Assembly (NCBI RefSeq): GCF_016466415.2 | Contig: NZ_CP066772.2 | Coordinates: forward strand, 992,001-1,056,000 | Reading direction: 5' to 3' | Source of the DNA: Ralstonia pickettii | GTDB taxonomy: Bacteria > Pseudomonadota > Gammaproteobacteria > Burkholderiales > Burkholderiaceae | Length of the DNA: 64,000 nt | In this document: piece by piece, positions 62,292-64,000 of the stretch | How positions within the stretch are numbered: position 1 is the first letter of the stretch | Layout: each line of letters opens with the position of its first letter | Position numbers and translations under genes: made by a program | Notes under the pieces: model-generated | The model's input: only the letters and a program-made list of their open reading frames with translations | Told to the model about the DNA's origin: nothing | The model's database searches: none

Positions 62292-64000
62292 ATGACGACA
62301 GCCGCAGCCAGTCACACTAAGAAAAATCCCGCGTTGATGGCCACCATGGTGGGCGCGATCGGCGTGGTCTTCGGGGACATCGGCACCAGCCCCCTGTATG
62401 CCCTGAAGGAATGCTTCAACCCCGAGCATGGGGTCCCGTTTTCCGATCAGACCGTCTTCGGCATCCTGTCGATGCTGTTCTGGGCGATGACGCTGGTGGT
62501 ATCCGTCAAATATGTGCTCTTCGTCATGCGCGCCGACAACAACGGCGAAGGCGGCATCCTCGCGCTGACGGCGCTGGCCATGCGTGCGAGCAGCGGCAGC
62601 GCCCGGTTCACACGCACATTGATGCTCCTCGGCCTGCTGGGCGCAGCCATGTTCTATGGCGATGCCGTCATTACCCCCGCCATCTCGGTGCTCTCCGCCA
62701 TCGAAGGCATGGAAATCATGGCGCCTGCGCTGCAGAAGTGGGTATTGCCCCTGGCGCTGATCGTGCTGATCGCGCTGTTTTTGATTCAAAGGCATGGCAC
62801 GCACGTGGTTGGGCGCCTGTTCGGGCCGATCATGGTGATCTGGTTCGTGCTGCTGGGGCTGATGGGATTGGTTTCGGTGGTGAAGTCGCCGCAGATTTTG
62901 GTGGCGCTGAGTCCGGTGTACGCCATCGAATTCGGATTCCGGCATACGGTGCTGGCGTTCATCGTGTTCGGCTCGGTGTTCCTGGCGCTGACCGGTGCCG
63001 AGGCGCTGTATGCCGACATGGGCCACTTCGGCGCCCGCCCCATCCGGTACGCGTGGTTCTACATTGCCATGCCGTGCCTGCTGCTGAATTACTTTGGCCA
63101 GGGCGCCTTGCTGCTGCGCGAGCCGAGCGCCGTGCAAAACCCGTTCTTCCTGTTGATGCCGAGCTGGGCGGTTGGCCCGATGGTGCTGCTCGCTACGGCG
63201 GCCACCGTCATTGCGTCGCAGGCTGTCATCTCTGGCGCGTTTTCGATGACGGCGCAGGCCGTGCACCTGGGCTATGCGCCGCGCATGAAGATTCTCTACA
63301 CGTCGGATGTGGAAATCGGCCAGATCTACGTGCCAGTGGTCAACTACATGCTCCTCGTGCTGGTGGTGGCCGTGGTGCTGGCGTTCGGCAAGTCCGACAA
63401 CCTGGCCGCGGCGTACGGTATTGCGGTGACGACCACCATGGTATTGACGACGGGTCTGGTCACAGTCGTCATGCACAACGCCTGGAAATGGCGCCTCTGG
63501 CTGGTGGCGTGCATCGGGGCAGTATTCCTGGCGGTTGACCTGTCGTTCTTCGCCGCAAACCTGCTCAAGATTGCAGCCGGTGGCTGGTTCCCGCTCCTGC
63601 TGGGCGGCTTGATCTTCTTCCTGATGGTGACGTGGCACTCGGGCACGCAGCTGCTGAAGGCGCGCAATGTAGAAGGCGGCATTCCGCTTGAGCCGTTCAT
63701 GGACGGGCTGCTGCGCCATCCACCGTATCGTGTGGACGGCACGGCCGTGTACCTGACGCCCAGCATCGATTTCGTGCCCTTGGCGTTGCTGCACAACCTC
63801 AAGCACAACCACGTGCTGCACAAGCGCGTGCTGTTCATCCACTTCCGTACGCTGGCCGTGCCCTATGTGGACCCTGCCAAGCGCCTGGTCATCAAAACCA
63901 TTGGCGACGACATCCACACCGCAGTGGTGGATTTCGGCTTCAAGGAAACGCCCGCTGTGGACGAGATCGTTCGCAGCGTGGGCGAGCGGCTGGGCATCGT
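62292..64000 (+). CDS. kup: KUP-type potassium uptake protein, 3' end outside window
   Basis: First ~569 residues of a Kup/HAK K+:H+ symporter (usual length ~620-630). [26 protein letters not shown] is the family signature at the first helix. [41 protein letters not shown] and [10 protein letters not shown] follow across the 12 helices. The cytoplasmic C-terminal domain has begun ([22 protein letters not shown]). The frame is open to the last base. Inner membrane; imports potassium. Confidence 0.97.
   Translation, partial: MTTAAASHTKKNPALMATMVGAIGVVFGDIGTSPLYALKECFNPEHGVPFSDQTVFGILSMLFWAMTLVVSVKYVLFVMRADNNGEGGILALTALAMRASSGSARFTRTLMLLGLLGAAMFYGDAVITPAISVLSAIEGMEIMAPALQKWVLPLALIVLIALFLIQRHGTHVVGRLFGPIMVIWFVLLGLMGLVSVVKSPQILVALSPVYAIEFGFRHTVLAFIVFGSVFLALTGAEALYADMGHFGARPIRYAWFYIAMPCLLLNYFGQGALLLREPSAVQNPFFLLMPSWAVGPMVLLATAATVIASQAVISGAFSMTAQAVHLGYAPRMKILYTSDVEIGQIYVPVVNYMLLVLVVAVVLAFGKSDNLAAAYGIAVTTTMVLTTGLVTVVMHNAWKWRLWLVACIGAVFLAVDLSFFAANLLKIAAGGWFPLLLGGLIFFLMVTWHSGTQLLKARNVEGGIPLEPFMDGLLRHPPYRVDGTAVYLTPSIDFVPLALLHNLKHNHVLHKRVLFIHFRTLAVPYVDPAKRLVIKTIGDDIHTAVVDFGFKETPAVDEIVRSVGERLGI

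Noticed and set aside
62286-63917. Long minus-strand ORF (543 codons) over kup
   Set aside because: Antisense to an unmistakable Kup coding sequence; the predicted protein is His/Arg/Gln-rich with no family features.

Overview
The window is GC-rich, densely coded DNA from a free-living Gram-negative bacterium. The gene set points to a beta-proteobacterium of the Burkholderiaceae, most likely a non-phytopathogenic Ralstonia such as the R. pickettii lineage. It includes a Tad/Flp pilus locus with a DUF3613 gene, a DUF2968 protein, an H-NS paralogue of beta-proteobacterial type, a CYP102-type self-sufficient P450, and an acetoacetate decarboxylase / 3-hydroxybutyrate dehydrogenase / patatin cluster. 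The genus is inferred from remembered gene content, not from a database search.

Region 1-10.7 kb: the start of an RND efflux adaptor gene (cut by the window edge), an alpha/beta hydrolase with an unusual nucleophile elbow, a divergent LysR regulator with a good T-N11-A operator between them, a small repeat-containing secreted protein, a Mut7-C RNase-like protein, otsBA for trehalose, fadH, a small basic ORF and a catalytically degenerate tyrosine-recombinase-like protein. Region 10.8-18 kb: galE, a PAS membrane protein, a Cache chemoreceptor with a putative sigma-28 promoter, an H-NS-like protein and a GGDEF-EAL protein.

Region 18.2-38 kb is the most interesting part, a cell-surface block. 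A LuxR-type regulator with a Cys4 cluster and an orphan TpsB (two-partner secretion) transporter lie beside two divergent paralogous lipoproteins built from Gly-rich PLAP(I/V)TG repeats. A complete Tad/Flp pilus operon of 12.7 kb follows, ending in a sigma-54 enhancer-binding protein. The two lipoprotein genes each have a strong -24/-12 (sigma-54) promoter, facing away from each other, with palindromes between them at enhancer distance. This suggests that the activator at the end of the pilus operon, or a relative, switches on the lipoproteins together with the pilus. I propose this as a previously undescribed surface system: Gly-rich lipoproteins, orphan TpsB, Tad pilus and a sigma-54 control circuit.

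Region 38-64 kb is metabolic. It holds a DUF2968 protein, a CYP102-like P450-reductase fusion, a small membrane protein and a Gfo/Idh/MocA oxidoreductase. An ArsR regulator is divergent from a P450 plus ABM monooxygenase pair. Then come speG, a Fur-type siderophore receptor with a PepSY membrane protein, an oxidoreductase coupled to a Na+/H+ antiporter, and the patatin / hbdH / adc cluster. A MocR regulator is divergent from an omega-aminotransferase and mmsA (beta-alanine catabolism). The window ends with a partial cold-shock-like ORF, a cold-shock protein and the start of kup (cut by the window end). I found no rRNA, tRNA, CRISPR array or insertion sequence.
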